Made by a program: the position numbers and the translations under genes. The notes under the pieces were generated by a model, which searched no databases, was not told the DNA's origin, and was given only the letters and a program-made list of their open reading frames with translations. A stretch of DNA of 64,000 nucleotides from an uncultured Amylibacter sp. (GTDB lineage: Bacteria; Pseudomonadota; Alphaproteobacteria; Rhodobacterales; Rhodobacteraceae), in the NCBI GenBank assembly GCA_905181935.1, contig CAJIZV010000004.1, forward strand, positions 62,001 through 126,000, read 5' to 3'. Shown here piece by piece: positions 19,056-28,653 of this stretch (its first letter is position 1; every line of letters begins with the position of its first letter).

Positions 19056-21557
19056 TCAACAATCAATACGGATAGTCGTATTCTTAGGGTCATAGGGACT
19101 ATCTTCAACTACTTTACAAGCATAACGCTCACCTAATATATTAATCATTAATCGTTGCCCAACATTAGAAAATTCAGGTTTAACATATCCCATACCAATA
19201 GATTTTTTAAAGACCACGGAATAGCCCCCCGATGTCAAACGCCCTACTTTAGTATTACCATTATATAAGGCTTCACGTCCCCATGGATCTGCATCATTTG
19301 GGCCATCAATTAATAATGTAACACATTTTGACCTGATACCAGTTTTGAGCATTGCGGCTTTTCCAAAGAAATTCTTTTCAAGATCGATAAAACGCGGCAA
19401 ATCAGCCTCTTGTGGTGTAGCATCTCTGCCTAATTCAGTTCCAAATGCACGGTATGACTTTTCTTGACGTAACCAGTTCTGAGCGCGACCACCTACGAGC
19501 TTTATACCCACATCCGCACCTGCTTTCATAAGTAAATCAAATAAGTAATTCTGCATTTCAATTGGATGATGTAACTCCCAACCTAATTCTCCCGTATATG
19601 CAACTCTGATGGCATTTACGGGACACATACCTAATTCAATTTCACGAGCTGATAGCCAAGGGAAGCGCTTATTAGATAGCGTTGTTGTTGGATCAGAATC
19701 TTTAATGACTTTGGACAGTAAATTGCGTGTTTTTGGCCCTGCAATTGCAAAAACGCCCCACTGTGTAGTTACGTCTTGGATTTCAATATATCCAAATTCA
19801 TTAGATTTATCTTCAGCAGCTTTACGCAAATAATCTGCATCATAGGCAGTCCAGGCTCCAGCAGATACAAGATAATAGTCATTTTCCCCATTACGTACAA
19901 TTGTATATTCAGTTCGTGTCGTCCCATGACTAGTCAGTGCATAAGTTAGGTTTATACGTCCAATTTTAGGTAATTTATTACATGTAAACCAATCCAAGAA
20001 TTGAGTTGCACCAGGACCTTTAACAACATGTTTAGTAAAAGCTGATGCGTCTATTAAGCCAACGCCTTCACGAATAGATTTAGCCTCATCGACTGCATAC
20101 TGCCACCACCCACCACGACGGAAAGATCGGCTATCATGATCAAAACTATCACCTGCATCTAATGGGCCGAAATAATTTGGACGATCCCATCCATTCACTC
20201 GACCAAATTGGGCTCCAGCTGCTTTTTGGCGATCATAAGCAGGTGATGTGCGCAAAGCATTACAAGCTGGTCGCTCTTCATCTGGGTGATGCAGAGTGTA
20301 GACGTGATCATAGCATTCTTCGTTTTTACGTGCAGCATATTCTGTCGTCATCCAGGAGCCAAAGCGTTTAGGGTCTAATGATGCCATATCAATTTCAGCT
20401 TCACCATTGACCATCATTTGCGCCATATAGTTTCCAACGCCACCTGCCGCGGTAATACCAAAGCTAAAACCCTCAGCCAGCCACATATTTCGCAAACCTG
20501 GGGCAGGACCAACTAATGGATTACCATCTGGGGTATAGCAAATAGGCCCATTAAAATCGTCTTTAAGCCCACTTTCCTCACACGATGGCATGCGATGGAT
20601 CATAGCCATATATTGATCCTCAATTCGCTCTAACTCTAAGGGAAACAAGTCAGCTCGGAAACTATCTGGTACACCATATTTGAACCTTGCAGGCGCATTT
20701 TTCTCATATACACCTAGAATCCATCCTCCACGTTCCTCACGAACATAAGATTGTGCATCAGCATCACGAATAACGGGGTGCTCAGGGTTACCATCTGCAC
20801 GCCATTTCTGAAGCGTTGGGTCAACATCTGTAACTATAAACTGGTGCTCTACAGGAATAGCAGGAATTTTAATACCAAGTAATTTTGCAGTCCGCTGTGC
20901 ATGATTACCAGTCGCTGTTACCACATGCTCTGCTGTAATAATAATTTGCTCTTCAGAAGAAATTAAATTTCCACCTTTTTCAACCATCTTGGTGCAGGTC
21001 ACTTTCCATTCTGACCCAGTCCAAGCGTACCCGTCAACCTGCCACTTACGCTCAATTGTTACACCCATTTGGCGTGCACCCTTGGCCATAGCCATAGTCA
21101 CATCTGCAGGATTTATATACCCATCTGTTGGATGATAAATTGCACCTTCTAAATCATCAGTTCTTATAAGTGGCCAACGCTCTTTAATTTGTTGAGGTGT
21201 TAATTTTTCATATTCAATACCTAAAGTTTCTGCAGTTGAGCCATATAACATATATTCGTCCATGCGATCTTTAGTTTGTGCCATTCGGAGGTTTCCAACA
21301 ACTGAAAATCCCGCATTTAGGCCTGTCTCAGCTTCTAAAGACTTATAAAAATCAACTGAATAATCATGAAGATGTGTTGTGGCATAACCCATATTAAATA
21401 GCGGTAACAAACCTGCAGCATGCCAAGTAGATCCAGAGGTTAATTCATCACGCTCCAATAGCATAACATCTTTCCAGCCATATTTTGCTAGATGGTAGGC
21501 AATGCCTGTTCCAACTGCGCCACCACCGACGACCAAAGCTTTTATATGGGTTTTCAT
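19056..21557 (-). CDS. Dimethylglycine/sarcosine dehydrogenase-like flavoprotein with GcvT folate domain
   Basis: 833 residues from ATG 21557, where CGGAGA lies eight bases upstream and the FAD fold begins at once. The N-terminal DAO domain has VVGGGAVGTGIAYHLAKYG (about 9-27) and SGSTWHAAGL, whose His46 corresponds to the covalent-FAD histidine of DMGDH/SarDH. A linker region is followed by a C-terminal aminomethyltransferase (GcvT/T-protein) domain with YTGELGWELH and a folate site. It demethylates N-methyl amino acids, passing formaldehyde units to THF and electrons to ETF. A creatinase and etfBA occur elsewhere in the window. The exact substrate is not decided by sequence. Confidence 0.88.
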   Translation of the reverse strand: MKTHIKALVVGGGAVGTGIAYHLAKYGWKDVMLLERDELTSGSTWHAAGLLPLFNMGYATTHLHDYSVDFYKSLEAETGLNAGFSVVGNLRMAQTKDRMDEYMLYGSTAETLGIEYEKLTPQQIKERWPLIRTDDLEGAIYHPTDGYINPADVTMAMAKGARQMGVTIERKWQVDGYAWTGSEWKVTCTKMVEKGGNLISSEEQIIITAEHVVTATGNHAQRTAKLLGIKIPAIPVEHQFIVTDVDPTLQKWRADGNPEHPVIRDADAQSYVREERGGWILGVYEKNAPARFKYGVPDSFRADLFPLELERIEDQYMAMIHRMPSCEESGLKDDFNGPICYTPDGNPLVGPAPGLRNMWLAEGFSFGITAAGGVGNYMAQMMVNGEAEIDMASLDPKRFGSWMTTEYAARKNEECYDHVYTLHHPDEERPACNALRTSPAYDRQKAAGAQFGRVNGWDRPNYFGPLDAGDSFDHDSRSFRRGGWWQYAVDEAKSIREGVGLIDASAFTKHVVKGPGATQFLDWFTCNKLPKIGRINLTYALTSHGTTRTEYTIVRNGENDYYLVSAGAWTAYDADYLRKAAEDKSNEFGYIEIQDVTTQWGVFAIAGPKTRNLLSKVIKDSDPTTTLSNKRFPWLSAREIELGMCPVNAIRVAYTGELGWELHHPIEMQNYLFDLLMKAGADVGIKLVGGRAQNWLRQEKSYRAFGTELGRDATPQEADLPRFIDLEKNFFGKAAMLKTGIRSKCVTLLIDGPNDADPWGREALYNGNTKVGRLTSGGYSVVFKKSIGMGYVKPEFSNVGQRLMINILGERYACKVVEDSPYDPKNTTIRIDC

Positions 21558-21721
21558 GATCAAATCTCCGAAAGAAAGAATAATATTTAGAATTGCAGAA
21601 AAATTAATAATAGCGCTAGGGATGCCGACTGTTTCTTTCAAAAAACGACAATGTGATTGTTTGATACTGGATAAGTAACAAAAATGAGCATATCAAAGGA
21701 AAAATTATAAGGATTCTTCCC

Positions 21722-23749
21722 ATGTCTGAACAAAACCCATTTTTCACCCATTGGGAACAAGAATTTGCGCTTCCACCTTTTCATTTAATTAAAGACGAAC
21801 ATTACGCCACAGCTTTTAATGTTGCATTCCAACAAACCCGCGAAGCAATTGCTGCAATCACTCTTCACCCCCAGCCACCTACATTTGAGAACACCATTGA
21901 AGCACTTGAGCGCTCAGATATTCTAATGGATAAAGTTTCTGGAGTTTTTGCTAATCTAGCCAGCTCTAATTCAAGCCCAGAACTAGAAGCTTTACAGCGT
22001 GATTTATCACCAAAGTGGGCTGAACTAAACTCAGAAATAAAAATGAACGAAGCTTTATTTTTCCGTATTAAAATTCTTTTTGATGACCGCTACAATTTAG
22101 TCCTAACAAACGAACAATTACGAGTACTTGAATTATACCACCTCTCATTTGTACGATCAGGCGCTAATCTTAGAGGTAACCAGCGCGATAGATTAAAAAA
22201 AATTCTATCACGCCTTGCCCAATTAAGCACTCAATTTACACAAAATTTATTACAAGATGAACGCGATTGGGTAATGGAATTATCTGAAAGTGATTTAAGC
22301 GGATGTCCACAATTCCTTAAAGATGCTGCATCAGAAGCAGCTAAAGAGCATAATCTTAATGGCTACATAATCACGCTTTCACGGAGTTTAATCGTACCCT
22401 TTTTGCAATTCTCACCACGTCGTGATCTTAGGCAAAAAGCATTTACTGCGTGGGAAGCTCGAGGGGCAAATAATGGTGATACAGATAACCGAGCTATTGT
22501 AACTGAAACACTTTTTCTTCGCAAAGAACGTGCAAACCTATTGGGCTATGATACATTTTCAAGATTTAAACTAGATGTAGAAATGGCAGGTAATCCTGAA
22601 AAAGTACATGATTTACTGATGGCTGTTTGGAAACCAGCAAAAAAAGCTGCCAATAATGACGCCCAAGTATTAACCAAAATGATGTTGGCAGACGGTATTG
22701 ACGAAGAGCTAACACCAGCTGATTGGCGTTACTATTCAGAAAAACGGCGCGCTGCAGAACATAACTTAAACGAGGCAGAACTAAAACCTTACTTTCAATT
22801 AGATCAGATGATCAAAGCTTCATTTCATTGTGCTAAAAAGTTATTTAACTTAGAGTTTCGCGAACTAGATATTCCATTGTATCATGCAGATGTAAGAGCC
22901 TGGGAGGTTACCCGTAACGGCAAGCATGTTGCAGTATTCATTGGTGACTATTTTGCGCGCTCATCAAAAAGATCTGGTGCGTGGTGCTCTCGCTTTCGGG
23001 CACAATCTTCAATGGATCACAAACAAAGCCCAATTACCGTAAACGTATGTAATTTTGCCAAAGCGCCTGAAGGACAATCAAGCCTACTTACCTTCGATGA
23101 TGCACGTACATTGTTTCACGAATTTGGCCACGCACTTCACTCAATGTTGTCAAATGTAACATATGCTTTTATTTCCGGTACGTCAGTTGCTCGTGATTTT
23201 GTAGAATTACCAAGCCAGCTGTACGAACACTGGCTATCAATTCCATCTGTTTTAGAAAAATTTGCACTCCACTGCGAAACAAACGAACCTATTCCTAAAG
23301 AAATACTAGAGCGATTGCTGAAGACTGAAAATTTTGACCAAGGATTTGCTACGGTAGAATATATATCTAGCGCATTAGTTGATCTAGCGTTTCATTCAGA
23401 AATGCCACCTGTTGACCCACTTCAAAAACAAACAGAAATTCTTGAACGGATTGGAATGCCCAAAGCTATAAGGATGCGCCACGCCACACCGCATTTTGCG
23501 CATGTGTTTTCTGGTGATGGTTATTCAAGTGGTTATTACAGCTATATGTGGTCCGAAGTTATGGATGCAGATGCCTTCTCAGCATTTGAAGAAACAGGAA
23601 ACCCATTTGATCCAGAAACTGCAAAACGTTTAGAAAAGTTTATTTACTCCGCAGGTGGGTCTAAGCCAGCAGATGATCTTTATAAAAAATTTCGTGGAAC
23701 TATGCCAAAAGTTGAAGCGTTATTAAGAGGCCGTGGCTTTGCTTCGTAA
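21722..23749 (+). CDS. M3-family oligopeptidase (oligopeptidase A/Dcp type)
   Basis: 675 residues, normal for this family. Zinc endopeptidase that clears cytoplasmic peptides. The HExxH motif is HEFGH at 466-470 in LFHEFGHALHSML, followed by the third ligand region containing ARDFVELPSQLYEHW. AAGGAT eight bases before ATG 21722 supports the start. No signal peptide, so it is cytoplasmic. Divergent from the DMGDH-like gene across 164 bases. PrlC and Dcp cannot be separated safely by eye. Confidence 0.93.
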   Translation: MSEQNPFFTHWEQEFALPPFHLIKDEHYATAFNVAFQQTREAIAAITLHPQPPTFENTIEALERSDILMDKVSGVFANLASSNSSPELEALQRDLSPKWAELNSEIKMNEALFFRIKILFDDRYNLVLTNEQLRVLELYHLSFVRSGANLRGNQRDRLKKILSRLAQLSTQFTQNLLQDERDWVMELSESDLSGCPQFLKDAASEAAKEHNLNGYIITLSRSLIVPFLQFSPRRDLRQKAFTAWEARGANNGDTDNRAIVTETLFLRKERANLLGYDTFSRFKLDVEMAGNPEKVHDLLMAVWKPAKKAANNDAQVLTKMMLADGIDEELTPADWRYYSEKRRAAEHNLNEAELKPYFQLDQMIKASFHCAKKLFNLEFRELDIPLYHADVRAWEVTRNGKHVAVFIGDYFARSSKRSGAWCSRFRAQSSMDHKQSPITVNVCNFAKAPEGQSSLLTFDDARTLFHEFGHALHSMLSNVTYAFISGTSVARDFVELPSQLYEHWLSIPSVLEKFALHCETNEPIPKEILERLLKTENFDQGFATVEYISSALVDLAFHSEMPPVDPLQKQTEILERIGMPKAIRMRHATPHFAHVFSGDGYSSGYYSYMWSEVMDADAFSAFEETGNPFDPETAKRLEKFIYSAGGSKPADDLYKKFRGTMPKVEALLRGRGFAS

Positions 23750-23881
23750 ATAAAGGTAAAAATATATATATTTTATAATTTTAAATAGCAAAACTTCATA
23801 CTAAAAGTTTGCATATTGAATTATGTGAAACCCAAATATAATAGCTTTTTAAAATTCTAATACTAAACAATTAATAATAGC

Positions 23882-24379
23882 TTAGTTTCTTAATTCATTA
23901 ATTCCTACGCCCCAAATATCAACCTTCAAAACCCAGCCTTTTTCCTTAGAAACATACACTTTACACCAATCCTTTGTACATTTTTCTAGCTTCCCTATCA
24001 CACCCTTTTCTGCAAAGACTAATATTTCCGACCCTTCATTACTTCTGCGATGCAGTGGGTTTTTCTCACCCTTAAAGGTTACAGTGCGCGTGCCTGAAAG
24101 TAATCTAAAGTGCATCCACCCTCCTTGCCCATCAATGTCTTGTACGCGACGCCAATGGCCGTATTCACCAGTTACCATTAATGGCATATTTCGGTGTTTA
24201 TAAACCCAATCAATACGGTGAGATTTAGATGGCCCTCGTCGTGCGAAGCCTTCTACAGCCTTCATAGATACAAACCGAGGGATAGGCAATTTAGTGACCG
24301 ATCCACGCTCTTGTGCGCCGGCTGTAGCTGCACAAAAAAATGTTAATATTATTACAATATATTTGCCTATTATTATCAT
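23882..24379 (-). CDS. Exported bacterial SH3 (SH3b-like) domain protein
   Basis: 165 residues with a signal peptide (cleavage about residue 22, after TAGA) and two SH3b repeats. Repeat 1 (about 35-95) carries ARRGPSKSHRIDWVYKHR and WRRVQDIDGQGGW; repeat 2 (about 100-158) carries HRRSNEGSEI, WCKVYV and KGWV. Such proteins probably bind cell-wall or protein ligands in the periplasm; function is unassigned. AAGG precedes ATG 24379. Divergent from the 2-hydroxyacid dehydrogenase gene, a pairing I recall from other alphaproteobacteria. Confidence 0.83.
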   Translation of the reverse strand: MIIIGKYIVIILTFFCAATAGAQERGSVTKLPIPRFVSMKAVEGFARRGPSKSHRIDWVYKHRNMPLMVTGEYGHWRRVQDIDGQGGWMHFRLLSGTRTVTFKGEKNPLHRRSNEGSEILVFAEKGVIGKLEKCTKDWCKVYVSKEKGWVLKVDIWGVGINELRN

Positions 24380-24487
24380 TATTTACCTTTATTTTAGGGT
24401 ATTCTTGATGATTGGCTTTTTGGCCTTCCCCCACCGCCTAGAATTTGCCAGAATATAGAGAAGAAATCTAGTAGGAGATTCCATCGA

Positions 24488-25471
24488 ATGGCATATTCAG
24501 ACTTCAAGGTTATCGTAACGCGTAAATTGCCAGATACCGTACAAGTTAGATTAAGTGAACTGTTCAATGTTGAGTTTAGTCATAACGATATCCCCATGAC
24601 TAGGGCTGAATTAATATCTGCTATGCAACGCGCACATGTATTAGTTCCAACCCTGAACGACCACATTGATGCTGAATTAATTACTCAGGCTGGAAGTCAA
24701 CTAAAACTATTAGCTAACTATGGTTCAGGGGTGGACCATATTGATGTTGATGCAGCACATAAGCATGGCATTTTAGTTTCAAATTCGCCGACTATTAGTT
24801 CATCTGATACTGCAGATATGACAATAGCACTAGTCTTGGCAGTAATGCGTCGATTTAAAGAAGGGTCAAACGTGATGGAATCAGGAGCTTGGCAAGGCTG
24901 GGCGCCCTCTGCATTTTTAGGAACAAGAGTGACTGGTAAATCTATAGGAATTCTAGGTATGGGACGCATTGGGACAGCTTTAGCGGAGCGTGCAAAAGCA
25001 TTTGGTCTTAATGTTCACTATCACAATCGTAAAAAAGTTCATCCTGATACAGAAACAAGGCTTAATGCTAAGTATTACAATAAGTTACATGATATGTTGC
25101 CCCATGTAGATATACTGGCAACATGCTGTCCACTCAGCGATGAAACACACCATATTTTAAATGCTGAAGCTTTAGCCTTAATGAAGCCAAGTGCAGTGGT
25201 GGTAAACACTGCACGGGGTGCTTTGATAGATGAAGCAGCGTTGGAGGCATCCCTATTAAATGGTCAATTAGCTGCGGCTGGTTTGGATGTGTTAGCCACA
25301 GGTACTCACGTAAATAAGACCCTGTGTGAACTGCCTAACGTAATGTTATTGCCTCATATGGGATCGGCCACTCAAGAGGCAAGACACGAAATGGGTGAAA
25401 CAGTCATCTTGAACATAAAGATGCACCAAGATGGGCATCGGCCACCAAATATGTGCATTCCAAAGCTTTAA
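24488..25471 (+). CDS. D-2-hydroxyacid dehydrogenase family protein, catalytic Glu replaced
   Basis: 327 residues. NAD(P)-dependent glyoxylate/hydroxypyruvate reductase fold: substrate loop NYGSGVDHID, Rossmann motif GILGMGRIGTALAERA, catalytic Arg243 in NTARGAL and His290 in LLPHMGSAT. The third catalytic residue, normally Glu 29 positions after the Arg (the E of DVFxxEP), is Gly272 here, because the segment reads LDVLATGTHVN. Activity is therefore doubtful or altered. The start is supported by TAGGAG ten bases upstream. The stop overlaps the convergent MOSC gene stop by four bases. Confidence 0.85.
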   Translation: MAYSDFKVIVTRKLPDTVQVRLSELFNVEFSHNDIPMTRAELISAMQRAHVLVPTLNDHIDAELITQAGSQLKLLANYGSGVDHIDVDAAHKHGILVSNSPTISSSDTADMTIALVLAVMRRFKEGSNVMESGAWQGWAPSAFLGTRVTGKSIGILGMGRIGTALAERAKAFGLNVHYHNRKKVHPDTETRLNAKYYNKLHDMLPHVDILATCCPLSDETHHILNAEALALMKPSAVVVNTARGALIDEAALEASLLNGQLAAAGLDVLATGTHVNKTLCELPNVMLLPHMGSATQEARHEMGETVILNIKMHQDGHRPPNMCIPKL

Positions 25472-26013
25472 AATTTAGTGAGCAGACTACTATTTGTAAT
25501 GATACCATCTTTAATAATTTCACATAGGACTCCGCGTAAGCGATATTTTATATGTTCATCTTCACGCACCCAGTTCAACGCATCCGTGCCATAGCGCACT
25601 TTCCATTTCACACACGCATTATTCCAATGATCACTAACACGTAACTGCGCACTACCTGCCTGTAAAATAGTTCCTATAGGTAAACTCTCGTGTGATAGAT
25701 TCATATCAACTGTAAAAGTATCACCGGGATGAACAGCTACTCCACCAGGTTCGTACACCAAATCTAATACTCTTTTTTGTAAAATACTAACTTGAATGCG
25801 AGGGTCGCCTGACCCGTCTTCCTTTTTTAGCCATGGCGAGTGAGACCAACGACATCCTTGAACACCACCACCAATTGTTACTAAAAGTTCATCTACAAAA
25901 GTGCGTTCACCAAACTCTGGCCTAAAACAAAGCTGTTGAATAGTTGCACTATTTTGGGGTGCCGCTAAAATGTATGGAATTGCAGCATCAAGTTTTGCTC
26001 GATTAGGTGTCAT
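25468..26013 (-). CDS. MOSC-domain protein
   Basis: 181 residues from ATG 26013, which overlaps the moeB-like stop (ATGA) and has AAGGGA five to six bases upstream. The MOSC signature is at the C-terminal half: LPIGTILQAGSAQLRVSD then ACVKWKVRYG, with the conserved Cys that handles sulfur in molybdenum-cofactor sulfurases. A small stand-alone MOSC protein that may bind or transfer a cofactor or sulfur. Coupled directly to a ThiF/MoeB-like activating enzyme, which suggests a joint sulfur-transfer task (inference). Its stop codon overlaps that of the convergent dehydrogenase. Confidence 0.8.
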   Translation of the reverse strand: MTPNRAKLDAAIPYILAAPQNSATIQQLCFRPEFGERTFVDELLVTIGGGVQGCRWSHSPWLKKEDGSGDPRIQVSILQKRVLDLVYEPGGVAVHPGDTFTVDMNLSHESLPIGTILQAGSAQLRVSDHWNNACVKWKVRYGTDALNWVREDEHIKYRLRGVLCEIIKDGIITNSSLLTKF

Positions 26014-26927
26014 AGTGTCCCTTTGCATACCTGACATTCAGAATTTTTATTTATATTAATTTTATGAACATCACTATGTAAAATATCAAAAATCAACATT
26101 TGATTTGATAAAATCTTACCAGCTCCAGTTATTTGTTTAATTGCTTCAGCAGCCATCATAGAGCCTATTATTCCTGGTAAAGCGCCCATTACGCCTGCTG
26201 ATGCGCAATCAGGAGCTAAGCCACTTGCTGGCTCAGTTGGGAAAACACATGCATAACATGGCGAACTTTGGGTTACATTAAATACACTTACCTGGCCTTC
26301 CCATTGGGCGATTGCACCTAAAATGAGTGGCTTTTTTAATTTAACACAAGCCGAATTAACAAGTTGACGCGTGGCAAAATTATCTGTTCCATCTATAATA
26401 AGATCAAAATCACAAAATAATGTTTCTGCATCTAATTTATTTAATCGCCTGTTAAATGGTAAAATTTCTACAAAAGGATTCAGTTTTTTTAACTTCGCCT
26501 GTGCACAAAATACCTTGGGAGTATCTAATTGATCTTCATCAAACAAGACTTGGCGTTGAAGATTTGATAGACTGACAATATCATCATCAATCACACCAAT
26601 CACACCAACACCCGCAGCAGCCAAATATGATAACACAGGCGAACCAAGTCCCCCTGCTCCAACAACTAGTACTCTTGCTTTACGTAATTTAGACTGACCT
26701 TGACCACCAATTTCGCGCAATATGATATGCCGCGAATAACGATCTAGTTCTGTGTCAGATAGCTTATCTTTAACAAGTTTATCAGGTGTAATTGCCAAAA
26801 TAGCGCGTGCCTTAGCTGACATTCGCCGCAAAACACGGATATATAATATAAGTGCCATAAGTAAGCACACTGTGAACGCTCCTTGGGGGGAAAATAACTG
26901 GCCTAATATTGTTAGAATTTCATCCAT
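26010..26927 (-). CDS. moeB: Membrane-anchored MoeB/ThiF-family adenylyltransferase
   Basis: 305 residues from ATG 26927, which shares its A with the dut stop (TGATG). Activates the C-terminal glycine of MoaD/ThiS-type sulfur carriers by adenylation. An N-terminal hydrophobic helix (about 16-33) is followed by RYSRHIILREIGGQGQ and the nucleotide motif VVGAGGLGSPVLSYLA (about 88-103). DCASAGVMGALPG carries the catalytic-region Cys, and two CxxC pairs (CYAC, CQVC) bind structural zinc. The membrane anchor is a departure from soluble E. coli MoeB. Partners MoaD and ThiS are not in the window, so the carrier is unknown. Confidence 0.87.
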   Translation of the reverse strand: MDEILTILGQLFSPQGAFTVCLLMALILYIRVLRRMSAKARAILAITPDKLVKDKLSDTELDRYSRHIILREIGGQGQSKLRKARVLVVGAGGLGSPVLSYLAAAGVGVIGVIDDDIVSLSNLQRQVLFDEDQLDTPKVFCAQAKLKKLNPFVEILPFNRRLNKLDAETLFCDFDLIIDGTDNFATRQLVNSACVKLKKPLILGAIAQWEGQVSVFNVTQSSPCYACVFPTEPASGLAPDCASAGVMGALPGIIGSMMAAEAIKQITGAGKILSNQMLIFDILHSDVHKININKNSECQVCKGTL

Positions 26928-27397
26928 CAAGAACGCCCAGTTGAACCAAATCCACCAATGCCACGTACTGTTTCATTTAATTCCGAAACAGTTTCCCAAA
27001 AAGCTTGAATAACTGGAGAGAAAATTATTTGAGCTATGCGATCACCGTGTAAAATATGAAAATTATTATCACTGTGATTAATCAAAATGATTCCCAAATG
27101 CCCTCTGTAATCTGAATCAACGGTGCCTGGAGAATTAAGAACTGTGACGCCATGCTTTAGTGCAAGACCAGATCTAGGTCTGATCTGTGCCTCATATCCT
27201 TCAGGGATTGCTATTGTGAGACCCGTAGGAATTAATATCCTAGATCCTGCTTCAATATTTACTCCTATACTACGAATTTTTATAGGAAAATTCGCACGCA
27301 AATCCATTCCTGCAGATTGAGGCGTTTCATAAGATGGCAATGAAACATTAAGATCTGCTCCCTCTAAAAAGGCCAATTGAACGCATAATTTTTTCAA
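26927..27397 (-). CDS. dut: dUTP diphosphatase
   Basis: 156 residues, trimeric dUTPase length. Hydrolyses dUTP to dUMP, keeping uracil out of DNA and feeding dTMP synthesis. The five dUTPase motifs are in order: AGMDLRAN, RPRSGLALKHG, GTVDSDYRGHLGIILIN, GDRIAQIIF and the C-terminal RGIGGFGSTG. ATG 27397 overlaps the coaBC stop by four bases (ATGA). The coaBC-dut pairing is widespread in bacteria. Confidence 0.96.
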   Translation of the reverse strand: MKKLCVQLAFLEGADLNVSLPSYETPQSAGMDLRANFPIKIRSIGVNIEAGSRILIPTGLTIAIPEGYEAQIRPRSGLALKHGVTVLNSPGTVDSDYRGHLGIILINHSDNNFHILHGDRIAQIIFSPVIQAFWETVSELNETVRGIGGFGSTGRS

Positions 27398-28590
27398 ACC
27401 AATTCATCCACAATTTTTTCAACAAGTAGTTTAGCCACGGAACGTTTGCTCATTCGCGGCCAATCTTCAATACCTTTATCAGAAATTAAAGTTATATCAT
27501 TTTCGTTTCCACCCATTATGCCTGTTTCTGGTGATACATCGTTCATTAAAATCCAGTCACAACCTTTGCGTTTGCGTTTTAAAATTGCATTTTCCAGCAA
27601 ATCATCAGTCTCTGCTGCGAAGCCTATAACGAGTTTGGGGCGCCCAGCTTGCATTTGAGAAATAATTGCCAAAAGATCAGGGTTTTCAACTAATTTTAAA
27701 ATAGGTAAATTATCTGATTCTTTTTTCTTGATCTTACTTTTAGTTGGATTTTCTATTTTCCAATCAGAAACGGCAGCAGTAAAAATACCACTATCAAAGG
27801 GTAAAGATTCCTGTACAGCATTTAACATTTCAGCCGCAGTTTCCACCTGAATAATATCACAACCACTTGGCATTTCACAAACAGAGGGCCCCGTTACAAA
27901 ACTTACGCGCGCACCTAAGCTAGCTAAAGCATTTGCAATTGCAGAGCCTTGCGCACCAGATGACCGGTTGGAAATATAACGTACTGGATCAATTTGTTCA
28001 TGAGTAGGCCCAGAAGTTACCAAAACATGTTTGCCCTTTAAGGGTCCATTTAACAAAATGCTTTCTGCACTATCAGCAATGCTTTCAGGCTCTGACATTC
28101 GGCCTAAACCAAATTCACCACAAGCCATACTTCCCTCATCTGGCCCACAAATATGAATCCCATCATCCCTTAAAGTTTTTAAATTACGCTGTGTAGAAGC
28201 ATGTTCCCACATCCTAACATTCATTGCAGGTGATATTAGGACAGGGGTGTTTGTAGCAAGCAATATAGTTGTTGCAAGATCACTGGCTAAGCCAAGCGCC
28301 ATTTTTGCCATCAAGTCTGCAGTTGCGGGCGCTACTATTATAAGATCAGCAGACCGCGAGAGTTCGATATGTCCCATCTCAGCTTCATCAGTTAAATCAA
28401 ACAAATCTTGAAATACTTTATTTTGTGATAATGCTGCAACAGATAAAGGTGTTACAAACTCTGACGCTCCACGCGTCATAACTGGAACTATGGAAGCGCC
28501 ACGTTTCTGCAACACTCGAATCAAATCGAGTGATTTATAGGCAGCAATACCGCCACCAATGATTAATAAAATTCTTCTTCCAGTAAACAT
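27394..28590 (-). CDS. coaBC: Bifunctional phosphopantothenoylcysteine decarboxylase / phosphopantothenate-cysteine ligase
   Basis: 398 residues from ATG 28590; the reading frame extends 57 bases further but only from a non-ATG codon, and the family starts at RRILLIIGGGIAAYKS. Two middle steps of coenzyme A synthesis. The N-terminal CoaC flavoprotein half has SPAMNVRMWEH and the active-site Cys in ACGEFGLGRM. The C-terminal CoaB half has TSGPTHEQIDPVRYISNRSS and the KLVIGFAAETD segment. The SD is weak. Coupled to dut and moeB downstream; rpoH ends 26 bases from it on the far side of its stop-start arrangement. Confidence 0.95.
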   Translation of the reverse strand: MFTGRRILLIIGGGIAAYKSLDLIRVLQKRGASIVPVMTRGASEFVTPLSVAALSQNKVFQDLFDLTDEAEMGHIELSRSADLIIVAPATADLMAKMALGLASDLATTILLATNTPVLISPAMNVRMWEHASTQRNLKTLRDDGIHICGPDEGSMACGEFGLGRMSEPESIADSAESILLNGPLKGKHVLVTSGPTHEQIDPVRYISNRSSGAQGSAIANALASLGARVSFVTGPSVCEMPSGCDIIQVETAAEMLNAVQESLPFDSGIFTAAVSDWKIENPTKSKIKKKESDNLPILKLVENPDLLAIISQMQAGRPKLVIGFAAETDDLLENAILKRKRKGCDWILMNDVSPETGIMGGNENDITLISDKGIEDWPRMSKRSVAKLLVEKIVDELV

Positions 28591-28653
28591 ATCAAATCGC
28601 CAATCATTCAGTGACCTATGTCTAATCAGGTCGCAACCAACTGGCAAGTAACG

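Noticed and set aside
23787..23812. GCAAAACTT...AAGTTTGC hairpin after the M3 peptidase
   Set aside because: Contains a bulge and is not followed by a T-run; too weak to call a terminator.
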